This document shows positions 44,922 through 55,729 of a DNA stretch of 64,000 bases, piece after piece. A model generated the notes under the pieces. The model saw nothing but the letters and a program-made list of their open reading frames with translations, did no database searches and was not told where the DNA came from. Source of the stretch: Vicinamibacterales bacterium (GTDB taxonomy: Bacteria > Acidobacteriota > Vicinamibacteria > Vicinamibacterales > UBA2999); the NCBI GenBank assembly GCA_041659285.1, contig JBAZYO010000006.1:1-64000 (forward strand), given 5' to 3'. The number at the start of each line of letters is the position of its first letter. The first letter of the stretch is position 1. The position numbers and the translations under genes were made by a program.

Positions 44922-46655
44922 TTACCTCAGTCCGGCGCGGCGTCGCAGCCACCACTCGGCGCCAAGACAGGCGGCCAACGGCAGCATCCACCACGGCGAT
45001 TGCATGGGATGAACCGGGACGTTCGTCTCCGTTTGCAGCGCCGCGCTCCCGATCGTCTGCGCAACCTTGCCTTCGTCACCCGGCGCGACGGTGACGCCGC
45101 CAGTGCTCAACGCGTAACGCTCGAGCTTGGCAATCACCGCGCTGACGCTGCGCGTCGCCCCGGTGGTCACCGCGATGCCTCCGGTCACGCTCGCCCCGCC
45201 ATCGATGGCCACCGCGATCACGCACGCCTCCGTGCCATCGATCGGCAGGGTGCCGGTAAACACGCCCACCGGTCCTTTCGGCCACAGCCGAATCACGCGC
45301 GCCGGCCGGTCGCCGCAACCCGCCGTCGCCGTGATGGCGGTGACGGCCGCCGCGTCCATCCGGCGATGCCGGACTTCGAACGACACGGCGGACCCCGGCG
45401 CCACGACCGGCGTGGCGAGGTCCAGGCGCAACGGCGCACCGGCCGTGGCCGACTCGAGAACCACCGACCGCCAGAAGCGATCGAACGCGCCGCCGGCGGC
45501 GTCCCGGTATCGCCAGGCGTCCATGGCGCCCGACACCACGATTCGGCCATCGCCAGCCGCCGACAGCACGACGGCCGGACTCCCCTTCACCGAACCGAGC
45601 ACCGCATCGACCGGCGACGGGTTCGACAGGCGAATGGTTTCGGACGCCTGGAGCGCGCCGATCGCCGACGGTGACGCCTCCAGGTGTTCCGACCATCGCC
45701 CGTTGAAGAGCCGCGCGGCCGCGCCCGATGGCGCCCGATCGGGCAACAGGATCAGCACGCCCCCTCGCACGCGCACGAACCGATCCAGGAGATCGACGTC
45801 ACTGGCGATCAAGCCCTCAGGCGCGCCGACAATCACCACCGACGCGGCGTCCAGCGTCCGCCGGTCGAGCCGGCCGCCGGCGGTGCCCGCCGACAGCGAC
45901 GGCCCGAGGCGAGCCTGGTGCTCCACGAGGAAGCGCGGGTCGTCTTCGAGCGCGCGACGCACGAACGTGCTCGCCCACGACGGCCTCGGGTCGAACACGA
46001 GTACCCGCGCACGCGTGGACGAGACGGACACGCCGAGGCTCACCGCGTTGTCGCCCAACGACACCTCGCCCTCGAACGGCACGGCCTCGACGCGAAGCGC
46101 GCGCGGCCCGTCGCCCAAGGGCCACCACGGCAGGTCGATCACCGCGGCGCCATCCGCCTCCCACTCGTGAACCGCGGATCCGACGATGGCGGCCCCGTCG
46201 CTGACCCGCAGCTCGGTCCGGCGCCCCGCCATGGCGGTGCCGGTCATCTCGACGCGGATCGATCCGGCCGCCGCCGCATGCTGGGCGATCGACGCCGCCG
46301 CGGATCGGATCCCGACATTCGGGCCCGGCGCGGGACCGATTGTGATCAACGACACCGGCCGCGCGAGGTCGTCCGGCACATCGACGTCAACCGATCCGTC
46401 AGCCACGATCACGCACGGCTCGTCCTGGACGCACGGCAATCGCCCCCCGTCGGGGTTACGAGCGACCCACTCGACCTCCGGAAACGCCGACCGCAGCGCC
46501 CGTTCGACCGGCCCGGCCGCGGATGAGGCGAGACGCGCGATCACCGCGGAGCGCGGTGCGGATCTCGCCAGCGTCATGACCGGATCCACCAGCGCGGCCA
46601 CCGCAATCAGCACCGCCACGGCACGTAGGACGCCGCGGAGCATCGGGTGCGGCAT
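44922..46655 (-). CDS. Membrane protein with glutamine-amidotransferase-like region (577 aa)
   Basis: Two end helices (LRAVAVLIAVAALVDPVMTL and WWMLPLAACLGAEWWL) hold a long periplasmic part. The middle (RARVLVFDPRPSWASTFVRR, FVRVRGGVLILLPD) resembles the class I amidotransferase-like domain of proteins found with MoxR/DUF58. No catalytic triad can be pointed out. ATG 46655 overlaps the DUF4175 stop (TGATG); GTG one codon earlier is an alternative. Confidence 0.75.
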   Translation of the reverse strand: MPHPMLRGVLRAVAVLIAVAALVDPVMTLARSAPRSAVIARLASSAAGPVERALRSAFPEVEWVARNPDGGRLPCVQDEPCVIVADGSVDVDVPDDLARPVSLITIGPAPGPNVGIRSAAASIAQHAAAAGSIRVEMTGTAMAGRRTELRVSDGAAIVGSAVHEWEADGAAVIDLPWWPLGDGPRALRVEAVPFEGEVSLGDNAVSLGVSVSSTRARVLVFDPRPSWASTFVRRALEDDPRFLVEHQARLGPSLSAGTAGGRLDRRTLDAASVVIVGAPEGLIASDVDLLDRFVRVRGGVLILLPDRAPSGAAARLFNGRWSEHLEASPSAIGALQASETIRLSNPSPVDAVLGSVKGSPAVVLSAAGDGRIVVSGAMDAWRYRDAAGGAFDRFWRSVVLESATAGAPLRLDLATPVVAPGSAVSFEVRHRRMDAAAVTAITATAGCGDRPARVIRLWPKGPVGVFTGTLPIDGTEACVIAVAIDGGASVTGGIAVTTGATRSVSAVIAKLERYALSTGGVTVAPGDEGKVAQTIGSAALQTETNVPVHPMQSPWWMLPLAACLGAEWWLRRRAGLR

Positions 46656-48682
46656 CACCGCCCGCCTCGTGCCGGCCGCTGGAGTTCATCGGCCAATCGT
46701 CCGGCCAGTGGGTCAACACCCGGCCGCGGTTCGACCGGGGTGACCAGCTGCGTCATCGCATGCGTGGTCACCGCCTGCATCGCGGCCCACACGGCATCGC
46801 GCCTGGCCGGATCGGTCGCGGCTGAGGCGACCGCGACGGCGGCCTGCTGCAGCGCCCGGGACGCCGGGTCCAGCGCCGCCACCCGCGCCGCCAGCGCGGC
46901 GTCCACGCCGCCACTGTTCGCCGCGGCCGACAGATCGCGCATCAGCGCGCGTCGTTGCGCGAGGCCCGCGGCCGGCTCCGCCAGGACCCGATCGCGCGTC
47001 CATGGCCGCGCCTCCTTCATCACGCCCGTCAAGCGGCGGCTGGGATCGATCCGCGACCGATCGGGCAGGGTCCGCAAGAAGTAGCGACGCCGGTCGAACG
47101 CCAGCTCGAGGCTCCGCAGCGCCTGGCGCTCCAGGACCAGCGCTTCGGTCGCCTTGCCGTCGTTCAGTTGCCCTTCCGCACGCGACATGAAGTTGATGGC
47201 CTTCAGCATCTCGGCGCGCCCGGAATTCTCCAGACGGCCTTCCACCACGTCCTGCGACTGCTTGGCCTCCTCGACCTCGTCTTCGACTTCTCCGCCGCCG
47301 AGGAACACGACCTCCGCCCGCACCATCCGCTGTTCGATGGCCAGCATCCGGTTCTGGTCGAGCCAGCCTTCGCCAAGGCTACGGCTGGGCAGGCCCTTGC
47401 CCTTGACTGACGCGATCAGTTGTTCGGTCTTGTAGATCACCATCTGCTGGCTGATGGCGTACTTCTTCTCTTCGGCCGGCAGCGCGAAGCCGGCACCCGC
47501 GGCATCGGACCGGCGTCCGACTTCGATCAGGAACTGCTCCGATCGCACGGGGCTGCCGTTCGGATTCCGGTCGCGCGCGATGGCCTGGTAGACGAGCACA
47601 TCGCCATCCGACAGCTCGAGGCCATCCAGGACCCATTCGGCGCGGCCGCGCCAGCGGCGGTCGTCCGCGCGGGTGATCGTCAACGCGACCTCGCCTTCCG
47701 TGAAGGTGAGGGCCTCACCGCCACCGGAGGCCTTGGTGAACTTCACCGACAGCGCCGCCAGGCCGAGGTCGTCGCGGGCGTCGACATCCAGTGCGATGCG
47801 GCCCTTCGGTCCGGCAATCGTGACGTCCCTTCCGGGTGTAACGACCCGGACAGTGGGCGGTGCGTCGGGCACGACGATCACCGACAGGAACTTCGCGTCG
47901 CGGCCCTCTCCGCCGGCCGGCCGGATCGCCACCGCCACCGAATCCGCGGCGGTCCACTCGCCCACGAAACGGTTGCCCTCGCGCGTCAGCGTGATCGGCC
48001 TCTGCCCGGCGACCTCGGCGAACGCGTCATCAGCAGTCGAAGCCACTTCCAACCGCACGCGGCTCCCCGCGATCGCGCTGACCTGGATCGGATTGGCAAA
48101 CAGCTCCTCACGCCGTCCGGAGTACGCGGGCGGGACCACCCTCACGCTGATACCGTCGATGCCCCGGGTGTGCGCCTCGAGTGCGGCACCAAGTGACGGT
48201 CGCAACACCACCGCCGCCCCGGGTCCGAGCGTCAGGAGCGCCAGCGAACCGATGCCGACGGCGACCATGACCAGCAACGGTTGCCGGATCGGCACCGCGG
48301 CGGCGATATTCACCTGCGAGATCCGGTCCTCCGCCTGGCGCAGGACCTCGTCGCGAATCTCCGTCCTCACCGGCCTCGGCCGCTCGCTCAACTCGACTGC
48401 CGTGACGACCAGGTTGTCGAATGAGGCGCCGGTGCTCTCGATCAGCCGCGCCGCGGATGCCGGAGTCACGCGCCCGTGCGCGCGCGTCGTCCACGCGGCC
48501 AGGAGCAGTCCGATCAGGGCAGACGCAAACAACCGCGCCGTGACCGGCGCCGCCAACGTGGCGGCCGCCACATCGACGGCGGCAAACGCCGCGCCGCCGG
48601 CGGCCACGCCCCACATCACGGCCCGCAGCCGCGCTCGTGCGCGGACGCGGGCAATGGCCGAGGCGACCCGGGTGTCAGGCAA
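46655..48682 (-). CDS. DUF4175 family membrane protein (675 aa)
   Basis: Two or three membrane helices near the N-terminus (WGVAAGGAAFAAVDVAAAT, LFASALIGLLLAAW, LLVMVAVGIGSLALLTL) and a long helical periplasmic part with FALPAEEKKYAISQQMVIYK and SRAEGQLNDGKATEALVLER, as in DUF4175 proteins of this operon type. I choose the TTG at 48682: GGAGG lies six bases before it and it overlaps the upstream stop, while all ATG options are far upstream in poor sequence or inside the first helix. Confidence 0.75.
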   Translation of the reverse strand: MPDTRVASAIARVRARARLRAVMWGVAAGGAAFAAVDVAAATLAAPVTARLFASALIGLLLAAWTTRAHGRVTPASAARLIESTGASFDNLVVTAVELSERPRPVRTEIRDEVLRQAEDRISQVNIAAAVPIRQPLLVMVAVGIGSLALLTLGPGAAVVLRPSLGAALEAHTRGIDGISVRVVPPAYSGRREELFANPIQVSAIAGSRVRLEVASTADDAFAEVAGQRPITLTREGNRFVGEWTAADSVAVAIRPAGGEGRDAKFLSVIVVPDAPPTVRVVTPGRDVTIAGPKGRIALDVDARDDLGLAALSVKFTKASGGGEALTFTEGEVALTITRADDRRWRGRAEWVLDGLELSDGDVLVYQAIARDRNPNGSPVRSEQFLIEVGRRSDAAGAGFALPAEEKKYAISQQMVIYKTEQLIASVKGKGLPSRSLGEGWLDQNRMLAIEQRMVRAEVVFLGGGEVEDEVEEAKQSQDVVEGRLENSGRAEMLKAINFMSRAEGQLNDGKATEALVLERQALRSLELAFDRRRYFLRTLPDRSRIDPSRRLTGVMKEARPWTRDRVLAEPAAGLAQRRALMRDLSAAANSGGVDAALAARVAALDPASRALQQAAVAVASAATDPARRDAVWAAMQAVTTHAMTQLVTPVEPRPGVDPLAGRLADELQRPARGGR

Positions 48683-49820
48683 CGCGCGCCTCCACCGGTG
48701 GCTCAACCGCTTCGCGCTGCCGGACGGATGCACGACGGAGCCAATGCTCGAGCGCGAGGAGGGCCAGGGCGAGGAGCCAGAACCACCGGCGATCGCCTTC
48801 ATCCACCGGCCGCGCATCGGCAGGCGGCGCCCCGGGCGGCCGCGACCACGACCGCAGGTCCTCGTCACTGACGTGGACCGGTTCGAATGCCTCAAGCGAC
48901 GCCGAGGCGACCCGTGACACCGCATCGGCGACGGCCGAAGCGGCCGCCGCGACTGGCGCCGGCCGCTCCATCCTGATCACGGCCGCGCCGCCTTGAACGC
49001 GCTGGACCGCGGACTCGTCCGCGCCGGTCCACACCACCAGCACGCGGGTGGATGGGTTGGACCAGCGGATCCCCGCGCCGAGCGCGGCCCTCAATGCCGC
49101 ATCCGCCAACGGCTGGTCGGCCGGGGCCGCGACGATCCGGACCATGTCGTCGCTGACGCGGCTGACCGCTCCGTCCGTGACGCTCGTGGCATCGTCGTCG
49201 AGGCGCAGTTGCCGGGTCTCGATGGCGAAGCCGCCATCCCGGACGGTCAGGACGGGCACCAGGAGTTCCCGCGGCGCGCGTACGGATGGCGTGGAGACGA
49301 ACCGAATGCCCGTGGCCACCGCGACCCCTTGCAGGAGATGCGGCGTGATCTGTCCGCGACGGAACGCGCCCACGAACACCAACTCCCGGGCAGCCGGCGG
49401 CTGCTCGCTCAGCCATCGCTGGCCATCGGCGACGGCGTCGGCCAGGTCCTGCCTGACGAACGCCTGCGACACGAACGCGCCGCGGGAGGCGTCCCCGCCG
49501 TCGGCGATCGGCGCGCCTGGCTCGAGGACCACCGCTCGGGCCACGCGTTGGGCCTGGCTGGCGGAACGGGCGGCCGTCTGAAACACGGGACCAGCCAGCG
49601 CCGCCACTGTGGCAGTGATGATGGCGACGCGGCAGGTGAGAAGCAGGGCGTCCTGGATGGTCCGCCGCCGGAACGCGGCCAGCTGCGACTGCCGGAGGAA
49701 CCGCAGCGACGGAAAGTCCACCCTGCGGCTCTGTTGCCGCACCAGCAGGTGAATCGCGATCGGCAGCGCCGCCAGGGCCAGTCCGAACAACGCCGCCGGC
49801 ACCAGCCAGAGGATGGCCAT
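48675..49820 (-). CDS. BatA-like protein with N-terminal double membrane domain (381 aa)
   Basis: The N-terminal 60-80 residues are the BatA/aerotolerance double-helix domain: LFGLALAALPIAIHLLVRQQ, VDFPSLRFLRQSQLAAFRRR and LLLTCRVAIITATVAALAGP. The remainder resembles a degenerate VWA domain, and a last helix (WFWLLALALLALEHWL) ends the protein. ATG 49820 starts at this domain, six bases after the DUF58 stop; the longer upstream reading is in a different gene. Confidence 0.85.
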   Translation of the reverse strand: MAILWLVPAALFGLALAALPIAIHLLVRQQSRRVDFPSLRFLRQSQLAAFRRRTIQDALLLTCRVAIITATVAALAGPVFQTAARSASQAQRVARAVVLEPGAPIADGGDASRGAFVSQAFVRQDLADAVADGQRWLSEQPPAARELVFVGAFRRGQITPHLLQGVAVATGIRFVSTPSVRAPRELLVPVLTVRDGGFAIETRQLRLDDDATSVTDGAVSRVSDDMVRIVAAPADQPLADAALRAALGAGIRWSNPSTRVLVVWTGADESAVQRVQGGAAVIRMERPAPVAAAASAVADAVSRVASASLEAFEPVHVSDEDLRSWSRPPGAPPADARPVDEGDRRWFWLLALALLALEHWLRRASVRQREAVEPPVEARVA

Positions 49821-49825
49821 GCCGC

Positions 49826-50698
49826 TCACCCGCCCCCGCGCCGTGACATCAGGAACCGCCGCAACGCCGGCTCGAGCGGCGCGCCCGTGACCAGGCGAAC
49901 GTAGTCCATCCCGTCGCGCGTCACCTCGCGCTGCACCTTCGCCAGCCACTGCCGCACGGCGGCGGTGTAGCCCTCGCGAACGGCGGACGGCTGCACCATC
50001 AGCGTGCGTCCGCTCTCGAGATCGACGAACTCCGCGGCGCCGCCGACATCCAACGCCAGCTCCTCGCGGGCCAGCACCTGCACCACGACCACGTCGTGTC
50101 CCATGCGCGCCAGCCGGCGCACCTGCGCGAGCGAGTCGTCTTCCTCGTAGCAGTCCGACACCACGACCACGAGGCCGCGCCGCTTCATCACCGTGGCCGC
50201 GCGCCGCAGCGCCTCGCCGAAGCCGGTGTGGCCGGACGGCGCCAGCTGCGCCAGCTGCGACAGGAAGACGCGGAGGTGATGGTGGCCGCTTCGCGGCGGC
50301 ACGAAGTGGGGACGGTCGTCCACCGCCAGCACGCCGGCGGAATCCCCCTGGTCGAGCACGAGCGTGCCGAGAATGGCGGTCACCTGCCGGGCCAGGTCGA
50401 ACTTGCCGGCGAAATCCATCGAGCGGCTGACGTCGATCACGAACAGCGCCGCGAGGTTCGTCGTGTCCCTGAACTGCCGGGTGTAGAGGCGATCGGTGCG
50501 CGCGAAGGCCTTCCAATCCACGTACTTGAGGTCATCGCCCGGCTGGTAGTGCCGGTATTGGCTGAACTCGGCGCTGTAGCCGTGGAACGGGCTGCGGTGC
50601 AGCCCCTGTCGCAGGCCGTCCACCGTCTTGCGCGTGACCAGCTCGAGGTCCCGCAGCGACTGCAGTTCCGACGAGGACACGACGTGCGGGCGCGACAT
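49826..50698 (-). CDS. DUF58 protein (290 aa)
   Basis: LVTRKTVDGLRQGLHRSPF, YQPGDDLKYVDWKAFART and FVIDVSRSMDFAGK: the DUF58 domain, a VWA-like fold with a DxSxS-type metal site. Usual partner of MoxR ATPases. ATG 50698 is five bases after the MoxR stop, so the genes are coupled. Confidence 0.92.
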   Translation of the reverse strand: MSRPHVVSSSELQSLRDLELVTRKTVDGLRQGLHRSPFHGYSAEFSQYRHYQPGDDLKYVDWKAFARTDRLYTRQFRDTTNLAALFVIDVSRSMDFAGKFDLARQVTAILGTLVLDQGDSAGVLAVDDRPHFVPPRSGHHHLRVFLSQLAQLAPSGHTGFGEALRRAATVMKRRGLVVVVSDCYEEDDSLAQVRRLARMGHDVVVVQVLAREELALDVGGAAEFVDLESGRTLMVQPSAVREGYTAAVRQWLAKVQREVTRDGMDYVRLVTGAPLEPALRRFLMSRRGGG

Positions 50699-50703
50699 GG
50701 TTC

Positions 50704-51687
<984 letters not shown>

Positions 51688-51792
51688 TCAGTCCGAATTC
51701 TATCCCTATCCTTTCGACGGTTCCGCGGCGGGAGACGATTCGTTACCTTTGGCGGCCCGATGAGTCTCGCCACAGATGCCGTCTTTCGTGGG

Positions 51793-54270
51793 CTACTCCG
51801 ACAGCGCGATCATCGGGTCGGTCTTCGCGGCCCTGCGCGCGGGCAGCAGGCACGCGATCAGCGCCACCACCGTCAGAACCCCGGCCACCGCCGCGACCAC
51901 GCGCGCGTCCATCGCGCCGACCTCATACAACTGCGCCTGGATCGTCTGGCGCATCAAGAAGGCGCCGGCCAATCCGAAGGCCGTGCCCAGGGCCACGATC
52001 AATCCGCCCTCGCGCAACACCAGCGTGAAGATGCTGCTGTTGGCGGCGCCGAGCGCCATGCGGATGCCGATTTCGCGACGACGCTGAGACACCTGGTAGG
52101 CCAGCACGCCGTAGATGCCGATGCCGGCCAGGAACAGCGCGCCCACCGCGAAGCCGGTGGCCAGCAGCGTGGGCGTGCGGCGATCGAGCACGGACGCCGA
52201 CAGCCGCTCCTCCATCGTCCGCACGCCGTAGAACGGCATCTCGGCGTCGATCTGCGCGATTTCGCGGCGCACCGCGTTGATCACCGCCTCCGGTTGCTGG
52301 CTGGTGCGGATGGCCAGCGCGATGGCGCGCACCGGCCGCTGGCGCAGCGGGCTGAAGTAATTGCCCGTGCGACGGTTACTGGCTGAGTCCACCAGCCCGC
52401 GAATCCGCATCGGCGCAATGACGCCGACAATCGTCAGCATGTCGGCGTCGGCCGGCTTCTGCAGCAGGTCGCTGACGTTGCTCGGAAAGTACATGCGCTT
52501 GCCGAGGGCGTCGCCGTTCGGCCAGAAGCGCCTCGCCAACGGCTCATCGATCACCAGCACCCGCGGCCGTCCCTCGACGTCGCCGGCAGTGAACAGCCGG
52601 CCTTCCAGCAGGCGCACGCCCATCGCCTCGAAGTAGCCGTCTGACGCGGAGATCTGGCCCGGGGAGATCAGCGACTCGCCCTTCTGCATCTGATATCCCT
52701 CGGCGAGGATCACGCTGTCGCTGTAGGCGCCGCCGAAGGGGATGGTACTGGTCGCCCCGGCGGCTTGCACGCCGGGCACGGCGCGGACGCGCTCGAGAAT
52801 GCGGTCGCTGGTGGCGCGCAGGCTGTCGTCGTTGGCGTAGCGCGCGGCCGGCAGGCTGATGGTGCCGGTCAGGACGTTAGCGGCGCGGAAGCCAGGGTCG
52901 ATCCGCAGCACCCGATCGAAACTGGCCAGCAACACGCCGGCGCCGATCAGCAGCATGAGCGCGAACGCGACCTGGCTCGTCACCAGCACCCGCCGCATCA
53001 GCCGTGGCGCGCGGCCCTGGGTGCCGCTGCGGCCCTCTTCCCTGACGACCTGGGCGATGTTGGCGCGGCGCATGGCGACAATCGGAATCATCCCGACCGC
53101 GACGCCCACCACGGTCACGAGCAGCATGGTGAAGCCGACGACCCGGGCGTCGATCGTGATGTCGGAACCGGCGGGCAACTGATCGAATCCGAGGAACGGC
53201 GCCGCCCGCAGGGCCCACCAGCCCATGCCAAGGCCGGCCGCACCGCCGAGCAAGGCGAGCAGCACGGACTCGGTCAGCGACTGCCTGGCCAGGCGCGAAA
53301 GGGTGGCGCCGAGCGCGTGGCGCGTCGCCAGCTCGCGCACCCGCGCGGTGGCGCGCACCAGCGCGAGGTTGGCGACGTTGACGCAGCCAATCAGCAGCAC
53401 GAACATCGCGCCGCCCCACAGCATCGACAAGGTCGCCCGGGTCTCGCCGACCAGCTCCGCCTGGAAGTCGAGCAGGTCGGTGCCGAACCTGGCGTTGGTG
53501 AGAATTTCGCGAAACGCGGGGAACCGCTCGAAGTTGGCGGCGTTGATCGCATCCACCTGGCTTTGGGCCTGCTCGAGCGTGGCACCTGGCCGCAGGCGGC
53601 CGAACTGCTGGTAGTTGTTGCTGTGCCTCGCGTCGTCCGACTTCTCTTGCGCGGTGAACGCCGCCGGACGATACAGCTGGATCTCGGGGTCGAGGAACCT
53701 GAAGCCCGGCGCCATCACGCCGACCACGCGATGTGGCTCGCCGCCAAGCCGCAGGTCCTGGCCAATGGCGTCGTCGCGGCCGCCAAACACGCGCTGCCAG
53801 AAGCCGTAGCCGAGAATGACGACCTTCTCCTGGCCGATCTCGCCTTGCGCGTCGGTGAAGACCTGCCCGCGAATGGGCTGCACCTTGAGCACGCGGAAGA
53901 ACGACGGCGTCACCGTCATCGCCTGCACGCGCTCGGCGTCGCCCAGCCCGCTGCCGCTGATGGTGACACCGGCCTGGCGGAACATGGCGATCTCTTCGAG
54001 AGCCGACAGGTCGCGCTTGCGGTCGAAGTAGTCGGGCACGCCGTTGGCGGCAATCGCCACGCCCGCGCCCGGGTACTTGTTGTAGATGCGAACCAGCCGG
54101 TCCGGCTGGTCGAATGGCAGCGGCTTCAGAAGTACCCCGTCAACAATCGCGAAAATGGCGACGTTGGCCGCGAGGCACAAGGCCAGGGTGGCGACCGTGG
54201 TGATGGCGAAACCGCGGTCCTTCCAGAGCAGCCGAACGGCAAAACGCAGGTCCTGCAGCAGTCGATCCAT
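51793..54270 (-). CDS. ADOP-type MacB-like ABC permease (825 aa)
   Basis: A duplicated FtsX/MacB permease: N-terminal helix FAVRLLWKDRGFAITTVATL, MacB periplasmic domain, FtsX helices with RVRELATRHALGATLSRLAR in the first half and RRREIGIRMALGAANSSIFT in the second. This duplicated form with the opening LLQDLRFAVRLL is typical for acidobacteria. No ATP-binding partner is adjacent, so it is an orphan. ATG at 54270 fits the family. Confidence 0.93.
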   Translation of the reverse strand: MDRLLQDLRFAVRLLWKDRGFAITTVATLALCLAANVAIFAIVDGVLLKPLPFDQPDRLVRIYNKYPGAGVAIAANGVPDYFDRKRDLSALEEIAMFRQAGVTISGSGLGDAERVQAMTVTPSFFRVLKVQPIRGQVFTDAQGEIGQEKVVILGYGFWQRVFGGRDDAIGQDLRLGGEPHRVVGVMAPGFRFLDPEIQLYRPAAFTAQEKSDDARHSNNYQQFGRLRPGATLEQAQSQVDAINAANFERFPAFREILTNARFGTDLLDFQAELVGETRATLSMLWGGAMFVLLIGCVNVANLALVRATARVRELATRHALGATLSRLARQSLTESVLLALLGGAAGLGMGWWALRAAPFLGFDQLPAGSDITIDARVVGFTMLLVTVVGVAVGMIPIVAMRRANIAQVVREEGRSGTQGRAPRLMRRVLVTSQVAFALMLLIGAGVLLASFDRVLRIDPGFRAANVLTGTISLPAARYANDDSLRATSDRILERVRAVPGVQAAGATSTIPFGGAYSDSVILAEGYQMQKGESLISPGQISASDGYFEAMGVRLLEGRLFTAGDVEGRPRVLVIDEPLARRFWPNGDALGKRMYFPSNVSDLLQKPADADMLTIVGVIAPMRIRGLVDSASNRRTGNYFSPLRQRPVRAIALAIRTSQQPEAVINAVRREIAQIDAEMPFYGVRTMEERLSASVLDRRTPTLLATGFAVGALFLAGIGIYGVLAYQVSQRRREIGIRMALGAANSSIFTLVLREGGLIVALGTAFGLAGAFLMRQTIQAQLYEVGAMDARVVAAVAGVLTVVALIACLLPARRAAKTDPMIALSE

Positions 54271-54311
54271 GACTACGAGAGTCTACGGACGCAGGAACTG
54301 CCAGGTTCCGA

Positions 54312-54324
54312 GGGGTCCGACCCC
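54312..54324. repeat. Palindrome GGGGTCCGACCCC
   Basis: Thirteen-base palindrome between the divergent ADOP and MFS genes; the first of two near-identical copies. Confidence 0.55.
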
Positions 54325-54348
54325 GAGCTGGAATTCCTGCGGCAACCG

Positions 54349-54363
54349 AGGGGTCTGACCCCT
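54349..54363 (+). promoter_or_regulatory. Palindrome AGGGGTCTGACCCCT abutting the MFS start
   Basis: Fifteen-base palindrome (one central mismatch) ending at the base before the ATG, 25 bases after its sister copy. It may be an operator that would cover the ribosome site; it may also be a common dispersed repeat. Confidence 0.45.
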
Positions 54364-55653
54364 ATGATCCCCACCGTGTCAGATCTCGAGCACCAGGCGC
54401 TCGCCAAGGTCCGTTGGCGGCTCATCCCGTTTCTCTTTCTGCTCTACGTGATCGCGTATCTCGACCGGGTCAACGTCGGCTATGCGGCCCTCGACATGAA
54501 CCGCGAGCTCGGCTTCAGCGCCGCGGTCTACGGCTTCGGGTCTGGCATCTTCTTTCTGAGCTACACCCTGCTCGAAGTTCCCAGCAACCTGGTGCTCGCC
54601 CGGGTCGGCGCCCGTCTCTGGATCGCGCGGATCATGGTCACCTGGGGCCTGGTGTCGATGGCCATGGTGTTCGTGGACAGCCCGGCCAGCTTTTACGTCC
54701 TGCGCTTCATTCTGGGCGCGGCCGAGGCCGGCTTCTTTCCGGGCCTCATCCTCTACCTGACCCATTGGTTCCCCGCCCGCGAACGGGCGCGGGCCGTCGC
54801 CCTGTTCATGACGGCGACCGCGATGGCCGGCGTGATCGGAGCGCCGATTTCGAGCGCCATCCTCCAGCTCCACGGCGTCGGCGGGCTGCAGGGGTGGCAG
54901 TGGCTCTTCATCGTCGAGGGATTGCCGGCCGTGGTGCTGGCGCCGGTGGTACTGCGCCGCCTGACGGAGCGGCCGGCGGATGCGGCGTGGTTGACCGCGG
55001 TGGAACGCGAGTGGCTCACCCGCGAGATGGCCCGCGAGCACGATCAGACCCACGACGTGCACCTGACGTTCCGGGCCGCGGCCACCAGCGGCCGCCTGTG
55101 GGCGCTGGCGGCGCTGTATTTCTGCATCGTGATCGCGTTTTACGGCGTCAGCTTCTGGCTGCCGCAAATCGTGCAGGCGACCGGTCACCTGAGCTCGGCC
55201 ACTGTCATCCTGCTTACGGCCATTCCCTACATTGCCGCCACCATCGGCCTGGTCGTCGTCGGGTCGCGATCCGACACCATGGCCGAGCGACGGTGGCACG
55301 TGGCCATCCCCTGCCTGATTGGCGCCGCGGGGTTCGTCCTGACCGTGCTCGCGCCGCAAACCGCCGCCGCATCCCTGTTGATGTTGTCGATTGCCGCGTT
55401 CGGCATCTGGGGCGCGCTCGGACCGTTCTGGGCCATGCCCACCGCGTTTCTCCGCGGCACGGCGGCCGCCGGCGGCATTGCCATCGTCAACTCGATCGGC
55501 AACATCGGCGGCTTCGCGGGACCGTTCGCGATCGGGTGGGTGCGGGATGCGACCGGCAGCTTCGAGGGTGGGCTGCTGGTGCTCGCCGGTGTCCTCGTCG
55601 TCGGCGCCGCAATCGCGCTCAGCCTGCCGAAGACGACTTCAATAGCGCAATAA
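54364..55653 (+). CDS. MFS transporter, anion:cation symporter type (429 aa)
   Basis: Twelve membrane helices with the ACS-family marks LYVIAYLDRVNVGYAALDMN in helix 1, FFLSYTLLEVPSNLVLARVG and a central loop before LRFILGAAEAGFFPGLILYL. Such carriers take up organic anions such as phthalates, tartrate or galactonate with protons; the substrate here is open. ATG 54364 gives the standard N-terminus; the much longer frame upstream runs antisense through the ADOP gene and is not real. Confidence 0.9.
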   Translation: MIPTVSDLEHQALAKVRWRLIPFLFLLYVIAYLDRVNVGYAALDMNRELGFSAAVYGFGSGIFFLSYTLLEVPSNLVLARVGARLWIARIMVTWGLVSMAMVFVDSPASFYVLRFILGAAEAGFFPGLILYLTHWFPARERARAVALFMTATAMAGVIGAPISSAILQLHGVGGLQGWQWLFIVEGLPAVVLAPVVLRRLTERPADAAWLTAVEREWLTREMAREHDQTHDVHLTFRAAATSGRLWALAALYFCIVIAFYGVSFWLPQIVQATGHLSSATVILLTAIPYIAATIGLVVVGSRSDTMAERRWHVAIPCLIGAAGFVLTVLAPQTAAASLLMLSIAAFGIWGALGPFWAMPTAFLRGTAAAGGIAIVNSIGNIGGFAGPFAIGWVRDATGSFEGGLLVLAGVLVVGAAIALSLPKTTSIAQ

Positions 55654-55729
55654 CGGCCATGTGCCGTCCAAGTGGCAGGGCTCGTCGTCAGAATAGTGGT
55701 CGAACTCGTTTCCTTGTCAGGAGGTTGCC

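Noticed and set aside
48821..50516. Long N-terminal extension of the BatA-like frame
   Set aside because: The part above 49820 overlaps the DUF58 gene in another frame; the conserved BatA start is at 49820.
52765..54363. Very long upstream extension of the MFS frame (over 500 codons)
   Set aside because: Runs antisense through the ADOP permease; composition is Arg/His/Gln-rich and the MFS family start is at 54364.
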